Notes: generated by a model not told the origin, from the sequence alone. DNA of 64,000 nucleotides from Pseudomonas sp. KU26590 (GCF_026153515.1 NZ_CP110644.1:4245501-4309500); one strand, 5' to 3'. Shown: positions 8,605-16,879, counted from the first letter of the stretch. Program-made: numbers and translations.

Positions 8605-9681
8605 ATGCTCAGATTTTGTGTCGCTCTGCTTTTGGCTTTTACCTTCCTGCAAACCGCTTCGGCTGACGTCAACATCGGGACCTGGAACCTGGAGCACTTG
8701 AGCGTGCGCCCGAACAAGGACTTCCAGGGCATCGCCAAGGTCGCGCAGAAGGTCGACTTTCTCGCGGTTCAGGAATTGATGAGCGAAGACGCGCTGGAGG
8801 CGCTGGCCAAGGAGCTGACCCGGCAGACCGGCAAGCACTGGAGTTCGATGGCATCCCATGCCGTGGGTCGATCTTCCTACAAGGAGATGTACGGGTTCGT
8901 CTGGCGGGATGATGCCGTTGCCTATGAAGACGGTGCCGTGAGCTACCTGGACCGCAGCGACACCTTCGAGCGCGAACCCTACTCCGCACAATTCCGGTCG
9001 CTGAAGGACGGCAAGACCTTTGTCGTGGCCACGGTGCACATCCTGTACGGCAAGAACCAGGCGGACCGTGCTTCGGAAATCGTCGCGCTGTCCAATTACT
9101 GGACCTGGCTGCAGGAAACCTACCCCGGCAACAACCAGATCATGTTGATGGGCGACTTCAACACCCCGCCCAACTCGCCCGCGTGGGACAAGCTCGACAG
9201 CAGCGCCCGGCCGCTGGTGCTCGACGGCGCCAGCACCCTGTCGACCAAGGACGGCAAACTCGCCAACCTTTATGACAACATCTTCATCAGCAAGCAGTCG
9301 GCGATCCGGGTGAACAAGGTCGAGGTGTTCGATTATCCGAAATTCCTCGGACTGACCCACGCCCAGGGCCGTGACAGCGTGTCCGACCACGCACCGGTTT
9401 TCCTCAGCGCCAATTTGAGTGGTGGCAACGGCGCAGCCAGCGCGTCTGCCGTAACAGCACAAGCCCGGCCCACTGCAAGCAATCCGATGAAGCCCGCTGC
9501 GAGCGCCGGCAGCAACGCGGCTAACCTGACGCTGGCGATTCGCGGCAACAAGAAAACCATGGTTTACCACCGTCCGGACTGCCCTTCGTACAACGCAATT
9601 GCCGAGAAAAACCGGGTTGAGTTCAAGAGCTCAGCGGCCGCCGAAGCGCAGCATTATCACCTGGCCGGCAACTGCCATTGA
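8605..9681 (+). CDS. Exported DNase I-like endonuclease/exonuclease/phosphatase family protein
   Basis: A 358-residue secreted enzyme. The signal peptide ends near residue 20 (TASA|DV). The endonuclease/exonuclease/phosphatase fold follows, with GTWNLEHL (N28), AVQEL (E57), GDFNTPPN and SDHAPVFL, the usual metal and catalytic set. A low-complexity Ala/Thr/Ser linker (about 275-310) leads to a small Cys/His domain (YHRPDCPSYNAI ... HYHLAGNCH) like those at the end of other secreted nucleases. Start ATG 8605. It follows the DUF1654 gene under the same LexA box, so I infer a DNA-damage-induced extracellular or periplasmic nuclease. Confidence 0.85.
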   Translation: MLRFCVALLLAFTFLQTASADVNIGTWNLEHLSVRPNKDFQGIAKVAQKVDFLAVQELMSEDALEALAKELTRQTGKHWSSMASHAVGRSSYKEMYGFVWRDDAVAYEDGAVSYLDRSDTFEREPYSAQFRSLKDGKTFVVATVHILYGKNQADRASEIVALSNYWTWLQETYPGNNQIMLMGDFNTPPNSPAWDKLDSSARPLVLDGASTLSTKDGKLANLYDNIFISKQSAIRVNKVEVFDYPKFLGLTHAQGRDSVSDHAPVFLSANLSGGNGAASASAVTAQARPTASNPMKPAASAGSNAANLTLAIRGNKKTMVYHRPDCPSYNAIAEKNRVEFKSSAAAEAQHYHLAGNCH

Positions 9682-9713
9682 TCCGCAGCGGCGCACGCTG
9701 ACCCCGACTCAAG

Positions 9714-9738
9714 GCGCCTGCCACAGGGTGGCAGGCGC
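9714..9738. terminator. Hairpin between convergent genes
   Basis: Perfect 11-bp stem (9714-9724 with 9728-9738) and a 3-base loop, located between the nuclease gene and the convergent gene at 9773. It lacks a strong T run. Probable shared terminator. Confidence 0.5.
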
Positions 9739-9772
9739 GGCGTGGCTGTTTAACGCTCAATAAGCTCTCGAG

Positions 9773-10102
9773 TCATTTACGCGCCAGATCGTGCTGGATG
9801 CAGCCCTCGTAGTAGGTCTGCTTCACGGCGGCGGGTTTCAGTTTCGAAGGACTTTTATAGGTCTGCTCCGTGATGCCCAGCGCCATCTTGCTCATCCACG
9901 GTTTGGCGAACTTACGGCTCTGCAGCTTTTTGCGCGCGCTGTAGAGGGTCGTGCCAGAGAGCTTGGACTGCTGCGCCGCCCCCGCAACCCCCGCTCCCCA
10001 TTTGCAGACTTGCAGGTCATTCTTGCTCAGGTCCTTGGCGTGCGCGGTCACGGACACCGCTGCCAGAAAAGCCGCCACCACGGCCAAGCCCACACTGCGC
10101 AT
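9773..10102 (-). CDS. Small exported protein of unknown function
   Basis: A 109-residue basic protein with a clear Sec signal peptide ending near residue 22 (AHA|KD). The mature part has a Cys near residue 33 and another near 102 that could pair in the periplasm, and a Lys-rich middle (ARKKLQSRKFAK). I do not recognise the family. It is convergent with the nuclease gene, so a link to it is not implied. Confidence 0.6.
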   Translation of the reverse strand: MRSVGLAVVAAFLAAVSVTAHAKDLSKNDLQVCKWGAGVAGAAQQSKLSGTTLYSARKKLQSRKFAKPWMSKMALGITEQTYKSPSKLKPAAVKQTYYEGCIQHDLARK

Positions 10103-10580
10103 ACATATTCATCCCGGAATCAATTGATAGAAAAGGATTTTTCCAGAAAAGGCAGCCGCTGCGGGCCATCAATTTGCCTTTTCCGCACAAAACATTTCCG
10201 CGCACTCCAGCGGTCACCTTCGCGGGCTGATTTGATCTCCCGCGCCCCCTCAAAAACGCCATGTTCACCCATTCAATGCGTCTGGATGTATCGCGAATAT
10301 CCATAGCGATATGGCACATGGCCGCCCATCGGCCAGCCATTTTAAACGCTCATGAAGGTGTGCAATTCTGCGTCGGTCGGTCGCTTCGCAACCCGATTGC
10401 GAATGGCCCGTCTCAGGTGGAGATGCATTACGATCCAAGGCCCATTGAGAGTTGATCAGCCTGTATCGATCTCGAAATGAAGGGACAGCATTGCCGATGC
10501 AGTCGACGCGCAGGCTGTCAGGTACATCGAGGAAGCCCTCATTCACCGGGCGTCGCCGCACGCCCCTACAGGCCAAGAAA
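10103..10580. other. Intergenic region without a supported gene
   Basis: About 480 bases. Several open frames of 64-107 codons exist on both strands, but none has a good ribosome-binding site, signal peptide or recognisable family, and they overlap each other. It presumably contains the promoters of the two flanking genes. Confidence 0.5.
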
Positions 10581-10805
10581 ATGAATGACTACAAGGATTT
10601 TGAAATTCATTACCGTTTTCAAGGCGAGCCGCGGCACTTCAATCATCAGGGCAACCATCTATGCGAAAGTGACGCGCTGCATTTTGCGACCTTGCACGCT
10701 GGGGTGGGCGCGGTCGAAGGCCACATTTGCGCGGGTCCTGTGAAACTGGCGCTGCTCTACGCCGAATCCCTGGGCGTCACCCAGGTGCAATGGAAACGCG
10801 CCTGA
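10581..10805 (+). CDS. Small hypothetical protein, possibly DUF6555-like
   Basis: A 74-residue soluble protein (starting MNDYKDFEIHYRFQGEPRHF, ending GVTQVQWKRA). The spacing of the aromatic strands, the ALHFATLHAGVG helix and the final VQW resemble small Pseudomonas DUF6555-type proteins, but I am not sure. A longer reading from 10452 is in frame; I prefer 10581 because the extra residues are Arg/Ser-rich and unlike a protein core. The ribosome-binding site (ACAGG) is weak. Confidence 0.5.
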   Translation: MNDYKDFEIHYRFQGEPRHFNHQGNHLCESDALHFATLHAGVGAVEGHICAGPVKLALLYAESLGVTQVQWKRA

Positions 10806-10888
10806 TCGAGGAAAACTGCAAACAAACCCTGATTCACGCGGTCGGAATTTACAAGCAGCGCTCATCACACCAGCAAAGCGAGGTAAAC

Positions 10889-11158
10889 ATGACCATCGAC
10901 ACCGCATTGAAACAGGAAGTCCTGACCCGATTGCTGCATGCCCACCCGGCAGGCCTTGGCAAAGAAGTTCTGGACAACTATAGGGGGGAGAACGCGGTCG
11001 CTGACACCCTTGAGCATTTGCAGACGGCGGGCTTGATTCACGACGGTTGCGTCCAGCATCCCAGTGAAGGGGACCGGTCTCTGAAGTACCCCATCAAACT
11101 CAGTTCTTCCGGCGTCGTGGCGGCCAGGCAGCTTGAGGCTGAGCAGGCCAGGCACTAA
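10889..11158 (+). CDS. Small hypothetical protein with winged-helix-like pattern
   Basis: An 89-residue protein. The order of helices (LKQEVLTRLLHAHPAGL, DTLEHLQTAGLI) followed by a strand-turn-strand (PIKLSSSGVVAARQLE) resembles a small winged-helix fold, but the family is not recognised. GAGG precedes the ATG at 10889. A strong terminator follows at 11176. It lies 83 bases after the previous small gene and may share its transcript. Confidence 0.55.
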   Translation: MTIDTALKQEVLTRLLHAHPAGLGKEVLDNYRGENAVADTLEHLQTAGLIHDGCVQHPSEGDRSLKYPIKLSSSGVVAARQLEAEQARH

Positions 11159-11175
11159 AGATTCACGCGCGCAAT

Positions 11176-11201
11176 AAAAAACCGGCCAAGGCCGGTTTTT
11201 T
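11176..11201 (+). terminator. Intrinsic terminator
   Basis: AAAAACCGGCC, loop AA, then GGCCGGTTTTTT: a classic stem followed by a T run, directly after the small gene at 10889-11158. Confidence 0.85.
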
Positions 11202-11384
11202 GCTTAATCGATAAAGTGGTGTTCTCCCCTGGCGCTACCTGCACTGATCATCCTAAGCCTGTCAGGAAGCAGCACCACAGGGGAACGAGAAGGAGCCTAC
11301 AAGCTAAGTCTCATTTTCGTCACGCCCGCTATTGTGACTTCATGCGTCCAAGCCTCTCGCCCGCTTATCAGTCAGCGCCTGCGC

Positions 11385-12170
11385 TCAGACCGCCGGGTAG
11401 TCGCCCGTGCCGTCCGGCCACGGGGTCAACAGCTCGAACCCCGTCTCGGTCACCGCCACCATGTGCTCCCATTGCGCCGACAATGACTGGTCGCGGGTGA
11501 GCACGGTCCAGCCATCGTCCAGCACGTAGGTGCCCGGCTTGCCGGCATTGATCATCGGCTCGATGGTGAAGACCATGCCGGTCTTGAGTTTCAGACCCTT
11601 GCCCGCCGCGCCGTAATGCAGCACTTGAGGTTCTTCGTGGTATTTACGACCGATGCCATGCCCGCAATATTCGCGCACCACGCTGAAGCCTTCGCGGTAG
11701 GCCACGCTCTGGATGGCATTGCCGATGTCGCCCAGCGTCGCACCGGGTTTGACCGCGTGTATCCCCGCCAGCGTGGCCTCGTACGTGGTTTCGACCAGTC
11801 GGCGGGCGAGCGGGCTGACCTCCCCGACGTAGTACATACGGCTGGTATCGCCGTACCACCCATCCTTGATCACCGCCACGTCGATGTTGACGATGTCGCC
11901 GTCTTTGAGCACGTCATCCGCTGCAGGGATGCCATGGCAGACGACCGTGTTGGGCGAAATACAGGTGGTTTTGGTGAACCCGTGGTAGCCAACGTTGGCG
12001 GGGATCACTTTCAGCTCGTTGACGATGTAGGCGTTGCAGATGTCATCCAGCGCTTCGGTGCTGATGCCCGGTTTGACGTGCTCTGCGATCATCGCCAGCA
12101 CGTCTGCGGCCAGGCGCCCCGCCACACGCAGCCCGACCAGATCGGCTTCGGTCTTGATGCTGATGCTCAT
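11385..12170 (-). CDS. map: Type I methionine aminopeptidase (accessory copy)
   Basis: A 261-residue metalloenzyme that removes N-terminal Met from nascent proteins. The metal ligands are in the expected places: GDIVNIDVAV and DTSRMYYVG (Asp pair), GHGIGRKYHEEPQ (His), FTIEPM (Glu) and QWEHMVAVTE (Glu). Its start overlaps the stop of the ParD-like gene as ATGA. The housekeeping map of pseudomonads lies beside rpsB, so this copy, with a ParD-like partner, is probably a second, specialised MetAP. Confidence 0.9.
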   Translation of the reverse strand: MSISIKTEADLVGLRVAGRLAADVLAMIAEHVKPGISTEALDDICNAYIVNELKVIPANVGYHGFTKTTCISPNTVVCHGIPAADDVLKDGDIVNIDVAVIKDGWYGDTSRMYYVGEVSPLARRLVETTYEATLAGIHAVKPGATLGDIGNAIQSVAYREGFSVVREYCGHGIGRKYHEEPQVLHYGAAGKGLKLKTGMVFTIEPMINAGKPGTYVLDDGWTVLTRDQSLSAQWEHMVAVTETGFELLTPWPDGTGDYPAV

Positions 12171-12421
12171 CGGGACACCGCCCTGGCCGGGGCCAGATCC
12201 GGTACGAGATCGCAGGGCTGAAGGCTCAACACGGCGCCGCCTGACGTTTCGGCGCGGATCAGCAGCTGGCAGATTTCGCTGTAATTCAGACCGGGGTGCA
12301 GCTCGGCGAGCATGCCCACCCGCATCCAGTGCTCAGCCTGAGCATTGATCGAGCGACTCAAGGCCGCGCTGGCGCAACGAATATTGGCGTGCATCTGTTC
12401 GGAAATTTTTACCAGTCCCAT
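12167..12421 (-). CDS. ParD-like protein encoded with MetAP
   Basis: An 84-residue protein of the ParD_like type (LVKISEQMHANIRCASAALSRSINAQAEHWMRVG), with a ribbon-helix-helix-like N-terminus. Such proteins are labelled antitoxins by homology, but the coupled downstream gene here is map, not a ParE or HipA toxin. The ATG at 12421 has AGAGG about 6 bases upstream; an in-frame start at 12475 would overlap the probable promoter. Its stop overlaps the map start. Confidence 0.72.
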   Translation of the reverse strand: MGLVKISEQMHANIRCASAALSRSINAQAEHWMRVGMLAELHPGLNYSEICQLLIRAETSGGAVLSLQPCDLVPDLAPARAVSR

Positions 12422-12494
12422 ACCGACCTCTCGAAGAATATACGGAGCATATACGTTCCATATATTTTCTCGCAACCGGCCCTCGTCATTTCTC

Positions 12495-12541
12495 TACGCA
12501 GAACGAGACTCTATGCAGAACGCGAGCTTTTATGCAGAGCG
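12495..12541. repeat. Three short direct repeats (TAYGCAGARCG)
   Basis: TACGCAGAACG at 12495, TATGCAGAACG at 12512 and TATGCAGAGCG at 12531, spaced 17 and 19 bases. They lie upstream of the ParD-like/map start; the third overlaps the 3' end of the XRE gene. Spacing near two helical turns suggests a protein-binding array, perhaps for the neighbouring XRE regulator. Confidence 0.55.
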
Positions 12542-12874
12542 GGAAAACTCGGTCGCGCACTCGGAAAGTGACGTGGCCAACTGCGAAATTGCCTCGCGGT
12601 CGTCTTCGCTGAGCGCCCGGTAATGGGTAATGACCGCCCGCTCCGCCTCGCTCAGCGTGTCGGTTGCAATCGGGGTTCGTTCACCCGACAGCACGTACAT
12701 GACGTCGATGCCTTTTTTGCCTAGCGCCGCGAGGTAATCAGAACGCGGGATCCGTTCACCGCTCTCGTATTTGCCTTGGGCGTTGGCCTCTACGCCACCG
12801 ATGGAACCGAAGTCCTGTTGCGACAGCCCGAGCCGTTTGCGTTCTTCTTTCAAACGTGAACCGAGATCTTTCAT
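12530..12874 (-). CDS. XRE-family helix-turn-helix regulator
   Basis: A 114-residue regulator. The N-terminal half is a Cro/C1-type helix-turn-helix (SRLKEERKRLGLSQQDFGSIGGV, then YESGERIPRSDYLAAL), followed by IDVMYVLSGER, common in phage-type and Pseudomonas XRE regulators. The C-terminal part (about 72-110) is helical with no peptidase domain, so it is not a self-cleaving repressor. It lies directly upstream of the ParD-like/map pair on the same strand and may control it or be cotranscribed. Confidence 0.8.
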   Translation of the reverse strand: MKDLGSRLKEERKRLGLSQQDFGSIGGVEANAQGKYESGERIPRSDYLAALGKKGIDVMYVLSGERTPIATDTLSEAERAVITHYRALSEDDREAISQLATSLSECATEFSRSA

Positions 12875-13066
12875 AAACGAGGGTCCTGAAGTTGACTGTG
12901 TTCAAAGAGCAAGACCCCATTGGTCCGCGGGAGTTGCGCCCTTGGGCTCATTTGGTCAATCTTCCACATTGACGGCTCAAGGAATCCCCTTCGTAGCCGA
13001 TAGGTTCTGATGTATCGCCATTCTTTTGAATGGCAGCCCGATTTCAGTAGTTCGGAGAACCAGACG

Positions 13067-13222
13067 ATGATTTCTTTCTTACTGGGTTGGTTGGCGCTAT
13101 CGGCCGTGGGCACATTGATTGCTCTGGCGATGATTCGCACCGGCAAAACGCGGCAGCCTTACGCAGATAACACGGTGACCGGTCAAACGCCCGTCCCGGT
13201 CCTGGTGCGATTCAAGCCCTGA
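13067..13222 (+). CDS. Small single-pass membrane protein
   Basis: A 51-residue protein with one hydrophobic helix (ISFLLGWLALSAVGTLIALAMI) at the N-terminus and a polar C-terminal tail. GGAG lies 9 bases before the ATG. An upstream in-frame ATG at 13010 would add a soluble leader and has no clear site. No family recognised. Confidence 0.5.
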   Translation: MISFLLGWLALSAVGTLIALAMIRTGKTRQPYADNTVTGQTPVPVLVRFKP

Positions 13223-13262
13223 ATCGGTCCTGGTAGTCTTGCCGGGAGCAGCGCCTTCAAGA

Positions 13263-13511
13263 TCACTCTGCCGCGAGCTGACCCTGCTCAGCCGCGTAGG
13301 CGCTAGCGTGGCCCGTCGCATAGCCTGTTGCACAACCCGCGCCGGATGGCACAAATGCCAGGTCGGCATGACTGGCGCTGAACTGGCGAAGTCCCGATGC
13401 CAGTGCAAGAAAATCCTCACGCTGCATCTCGTTACCCCATACGCTGCTGAACGACGACTCGTTTTTCTGCGCGGCGAATTCTGGACGGGTGTTGGCTTGA
13501 TTGGTTTGCAT
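13263..13511 (-). CDS. 82-residue protein behind a LexA box, family not recognised
   Basis: A soluble 82-residue protein. The first half is polar (QTNQANTRPEFAAQKNESSF), the middle has a helix (REDFLALASGLRQFSASH), and the C-terminal third is Gly/Ala/Tyr-rich (GAGCATGYATGHASAYA). It has no signal peptide and is not SulA. AAGAGAG precedes the ATG at 13511. The LexA box 23 bases upstream predicts DNA-damage induction. Confidence 0.65.
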   Translation of the reverse strand: MQTNQANTRPEFAAQKNESSFSSVWGNEMQREDFLALASGLRQFSASHADLAFVPSGAGCATGYATGHASAYAAEQGQLAAE

Positions 13512-13533
13512 GGTCGCTCTCTTCTTCTCGATA

Positions 13534-13549
13534 CTGTTTAAACATACAG
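13534..13549. promoter_or_regulatory. LexA-binding SOS box (second)
   Basis: CTGTTTAAACATACAG fits CTGT-N8-ACAG, and the flanks extend the arms to ATACTGT/ACAGTAT (7 of 7 paired). On the minus strand it follows a TTGAAA -35 (13558-13553) and fills the promoter spacer of the 82-residue gene. Nothing suitable lies on the plus-strand side. Confidence 0.8.
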
Positions 13550-13673
13550 TATTTTCAACGCCCCTCTAGCGCAAGTCCTGTCGCGACGAATGGTCATGGG
13601 GATAAGCCCGGATCGTGTGGTCATCCATATCCGCCTTCCTGCCGTCACACGTGCCAGATCCAAAGGCTGACGC

Positions 13674-14705
13674 TTAAACCCGGGCCAGCGCCTCCAGCCG
13701 GTCAAGATCCTCTGCCGACAACACAATCCCGTCCTTCAACGACCGCTCACGCTGACGATAGCGGCGATCACCCGGCATGCGCTGCTGGCCGACGCCGTGC
13801 ATCTGCCGGACCAGTTCCTCGCTCCGTTCGGCAAATGCCTGACCACTGCCCTTGTCCGGATCGATGACGATGATCACCTGACCGGTCCAGGGAGTTTGTG
13901 CCCCGGGAGATTTCGACATGTCGAACTCGAAGGAGAAATGGCCGCCAGTGAGCGCGGCTGACAGCAGCTCCACCATCATCGACAGCGCCGATCCCTTGTA
14001 TCCCCCGAATGGCAATAACGCACCGCCGTCGAGAATGGCTTTCGGGTCTTCGGTCGGCGCGCCGTGGCGATCGACGCCCATCCCGGGCGGGAGCATGCGC
14101 CCCTCTCTGGCGGCAATCTGCACGTCGCCGTGGGCGATGGCGCTGGTGGCCATGTCGAAGACGATGGGCTGACCGTCGGCGCGTGGCGCGGCGAACGCGA
14201 TGGGGTTGGTGCCGAACAAAGGCTTTTGCGCATCGTGGGGCACGACGCAGGTCATGCTGTTGACCACGCTCAACGCCACGAAACCTTCCTGAGCGAACGG
14301 CTCGACGTCCGGCCATAGTGCGGCGAAGTGATGGGAGTTGCGGATAGCCAGAATGGCGATCCCGGCGCTCCGTGCCTTCTCCATGACAAGGGCCTTGGCC
14401 GCCTGCATCGCCGGCTGGGCAAAACCGCCCATGGCATCGACGCGCACAAACGCTGCGCCCACGTCCTCGACCTGTGGTTCGGCCTGGCCGTCGACCCAAC
14501 CCGCTGCCAGCGACGACAGATAGCCTTTGATGCGGAAGATACCGTGGCTGTGGGAGCCATCGCGCTCGGCGGCCGCGCAGTTGGCGGCCAGCACTCGCGC
14601 GACATCGGGCGAGGTGCCGTGGCGCACGAAAATCTGCCGCAGCAGTTCTGTCAGATCAGCAAAGGAAATCGTCCGGGTGGTCTGGCTGTCGTGCGTTGAA
14701 GGCAT
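13674..14705 (-). CDS. Ldh-family NAD(P)H-dependent oxidoreductase (DpkA-like)
   Basis: A 343-residue enzyme of the malate/L-lactate dehydrogenase-like family (YlbC/DpkA). Motifs are DGSHSHGIFRIKGY, the catalytic NSHHFAALWPD, and GTNPIAFAAP. In pseudomonads this group reduces delta-1-piperideine-2-carboxylate or delta-1-pyrroline-2-carboxylate in D-Lys, D-Pro or hydroxyproline breakdown; the substrate cannot be read from sequence. Start 14705 with GGAG six bases upstream. It is divergent from a broken DadA-like gene that could have supplied the imine substrate. Confidence 0.8.
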   Translation of the reverse strand: MPSTHDSQTTRTISFADLTELLRQIFVRHGTSPDVARVLAANCAAAERDGSHSHGIFRIKGYLSSLAAGWVDGQAEPQVEDVGAAFVRVDAMGGFAQPAMQAAKALVMEKARSAGIAILAIRNSHHFAALWPDVEPFAQEGFVALSVVNSMTCVVPHDAQKPLFGTNPIAFAAPRADGQPIVFDMATSAIAHGDVQIAAREGRMLPPGMGVDRHGAPTEDPKAILDGGALLPFGGYKGSALSMMVELLSAALTGGHFSFEFDMSKSPGAQTPWTGQVIIVIDPDKGSGQAFAERSEELVRQMHGVGQQRMPGDRRYRQRERSLKDGIVLSAEDLDRLEALARV

Positions 14706-14860
14706 CTGAAGCTCCGTTGTGATTATTGGACGTGGAAGCGGAACAGAAAAGGCTGGCGTCTGGAGACGCTCGCTCTGAAGAGTAATGCGCAGCAACAAGC
14801 GGGTAAACTGCAGGCCTTGCACAACGACCGCCCTGCCCTCATTCGAACAAGGACCGCTCG

Positions 14861-16125
14861 ATGGATTCTCTAACCGCTAGCCAGATTGTGGATTGCCAAA
14901 CCGTCGTCCTCGGCGCCGGTATCGTCGGCGTCTGTTCTGCGCTGCACCTGCAAGCGGCAGGCCAGCAGGTCGTCTTGCTGGACCGCGATGAGCCGGGCGC
15001 GGGCACCAGCCACGGCAATGCCGGCCTCATAGAACGCTCCAGCATCGTCCCGTACGCCTTTCCCCGTGAGTGGTCGCGGCTGGCGCGGTATGCGCTGAAC
15101 CGGCAATCCTCCATGCGTTTCAGCCCGGCCTGGCTGCCGAAGATCGCGCCCTGGTTGTTTCAGTACTGGCTAAACTCCTCGCCCGCCAACCTGGCCGGCG
15201 CAAGCCGCGCAATGCTGCCGCTGATCGAACGCTGCGTCAGTGAGCATGACCGGCTGGCCCAGGCGGCAGGCATGACTTCGCTGATCCGCGCCAAGGGCTG
15301 GATCGAGTTCTATCGCGACCAGGCGTAATTTGATCTGGCGGTGGCCGACGCCCGCACGTATGACCGTCACGGGCTGCGTTACGAGGTGCTTGATGCAAGC
15401 CAGTTGCGCGAGCGTGAACCTCACCTGAATGGAACGCTGGGCGCCATTCACTGGCTCGACCCGAAAAGCGTGAGCGATCCCGGTGCGTTGGTCCGCGGTT
15501 ATGCGGCCCTGTTCGTCGAGCGTGGCGGCCTGTTGCTCAAGGGCGACGCGCGCAGTCTTCGCGAGCACAACGATGGCTGGCAGGTGGATACAGGGGAAGG
15601 ACGCGTGATGGCGCAAAACGCGGTGGTGGCGTTGGGGCCGCAATCGGCGGAAGTGATCGCCCCCTTCGGCTACCGCATTCCCTTGGGGATCAAGCGCCGC
15701 TATCACATGCACTACGCGGCAAACCCGGATGCGCCGTTGCAGCACTCGATCATCGACGCCCAGGCGGGCTATGTGCTTGCGCCCATGGCGCGAGGGATTC
15801 GCCTAACCACCGGCGTGGAGTTCGCCGCGCCGGATGCGCCCTCAACGAGATTCAGCTGCGCCGCTGCGAAGCCATCGCCCGAACGCTCTATCCGCTGGGC
15901 GAGCGGCTGGACGCTGAACCCTGGCTGGGGCGCCGGCCCTGCTTGCCGGACATGCGCCCGGTCATTGGGCCGGCTGCTTCGCACAAAGGGCTGTGGTTCA
16001 ACTTCGGGCATGCCCACCATGGTCTGACGCTAGGCCCGGTCACTGGCCGATTGCTGGCGGAAATGATGACCGGCGCCACGCCGTTTACCGATCCGGCGCC
16101 TTATAGCCCGAACCGGTTCAGGTAA
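14861..16125 (+). pseudogene. Broken DadA-like FAD-dependent amine/amino acid oxidoreductase
   Basis: The N-terminus has the FAD-binding VVLGAGIVGVCSALHLQAAG and DRDEPGAGTSHGNAG of D-amino acid dehydrogenases. An in-frame TAA at 15326-15328 interrupts it; the same frame resumes at once (FDLAVADARTYDRHG). Near 15840 a one-base deletion moves the rest to another frame, where NEIQLRRCEAIART and GLWFNFGHAHHGLTLGP complete the family's C-terminus. Together the pieces give a full gene of about 420 codons. Two independent lesions argue for a real pseudogene, although sequencing error is possible. Confidence 0.85.
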
Positions 16126-16159
16126 GCCGCGCCGTTGTCCAAGATACGCACCCCGGCCT

Positions 16160-16245
16160 AAGAACGCGCTTGCCCGCGAAAGCGTTCTGTCAGACGCAGC
16201 CTCGGCAGCTGAACCAGCGCGTTCGCGGGCAAGCGCGCTCCTACA
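16160..16245. repeat. REPIN, GCGCGCTTGCCCGCGAA type
   Basis: Two inverted REP cores: ACGCGCTTGCCCGCGAA on the left and TTCGCGGGCAAGCGCGCT on the right, about 50 bases apart and ending in CTCCTACA. The same family recurs at 19607, 49893 and 57758. Confidence 0.9.
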
Positions 16246-16289
16246 AGACGTGCGTCCCACCCACTTCGGTGCGCCGTTGAAACCTTCGA

Positions 16290-16721
16290 CTACCCCGCTT
16301 TCAGCCGCTTCTGGAAGAACAGCCGCTGGTGCCCGGGCGGATAGTCATCCAGCTGACCAAACTGCTCATACCCATGCTTGCGATAGAAATCGGGCGCCTG
16401 GAAATCAAAGGTGTCGAGCCACACGCCGACGCAGCCCCGTTCGCGGGCAAGATCTTCGGCCATCGCCATCAGCTGGCTGCCCATGCGCTGGCCCCGGGCC
16501 TGTTCAGGCACCACGAGCAGCTCGATGAACAGCCAGCTGTAGAGAATGCGGCCATGCAGGCCGCCGAGCACGGCATCGGTCTGCTCGTCACGGACGAACA
16601 GGGCAAACTTTTCGTGCTTGCCGTCGCCGGCCATGGCTGCGTTGTAATCCCTCAGTGGCTCGAGGATCTGCAGGCGTTCTTCTTCGGAGGGGTTGGATTT
16701 GAATTCGATTCGGACACTCAT
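16290..16721 (-). CDS. GNAT-family N-acetyltransferase
   Basis: A 143-residue GNAT enzyme. The acetyl-CoA loop is VVPEQARGQRMGSQLM (about 71-86) and the C-terminal motif is DFYRKHGYEQFGQLDDYPPGH. This pattern (LGGLHGRILYSWLFIELL) matches small stand-alone acetyltransferases of unknown substrate. AGGAAG lies 8 bases before the ATG at 16721. Confidence 0.85.
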   Translation of the reverse strand: MSVRIEFKSNPSEEERLQILEPLRDYNAAMAGDGKHEKFALFVRDEQTDAVLGGLHGRILYSWLFIELLVVPEQARGQRMGSQLMAMAEDLARERGCVGVWLDTFDFQAPDFYRKHGYEQFGQLDDYPPGHQRLFFQKRLKAG

Positions 16722-16879
16722 GCGTCGCTTCCTGCTGACGGAAATGGGGACGCCAAGGTTGTCGGATGTACAGGAGGGAGTAAAGCTGAGAACGGTTAAA
16801 GCGAAGGAGTGGCGAGGGTGTCAGTGAGGATGGACGTGGAAGCCCGGGGGCTTCCACACGCGCTAAAGCGCAGGGTCGA

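Noticed and set aside
12167..12421. Classical ParDE toxin-antitoxin module
   Set aside because: No ParE-like toxin is adjacent; the coupled gene is a methionine aminopeptidase.
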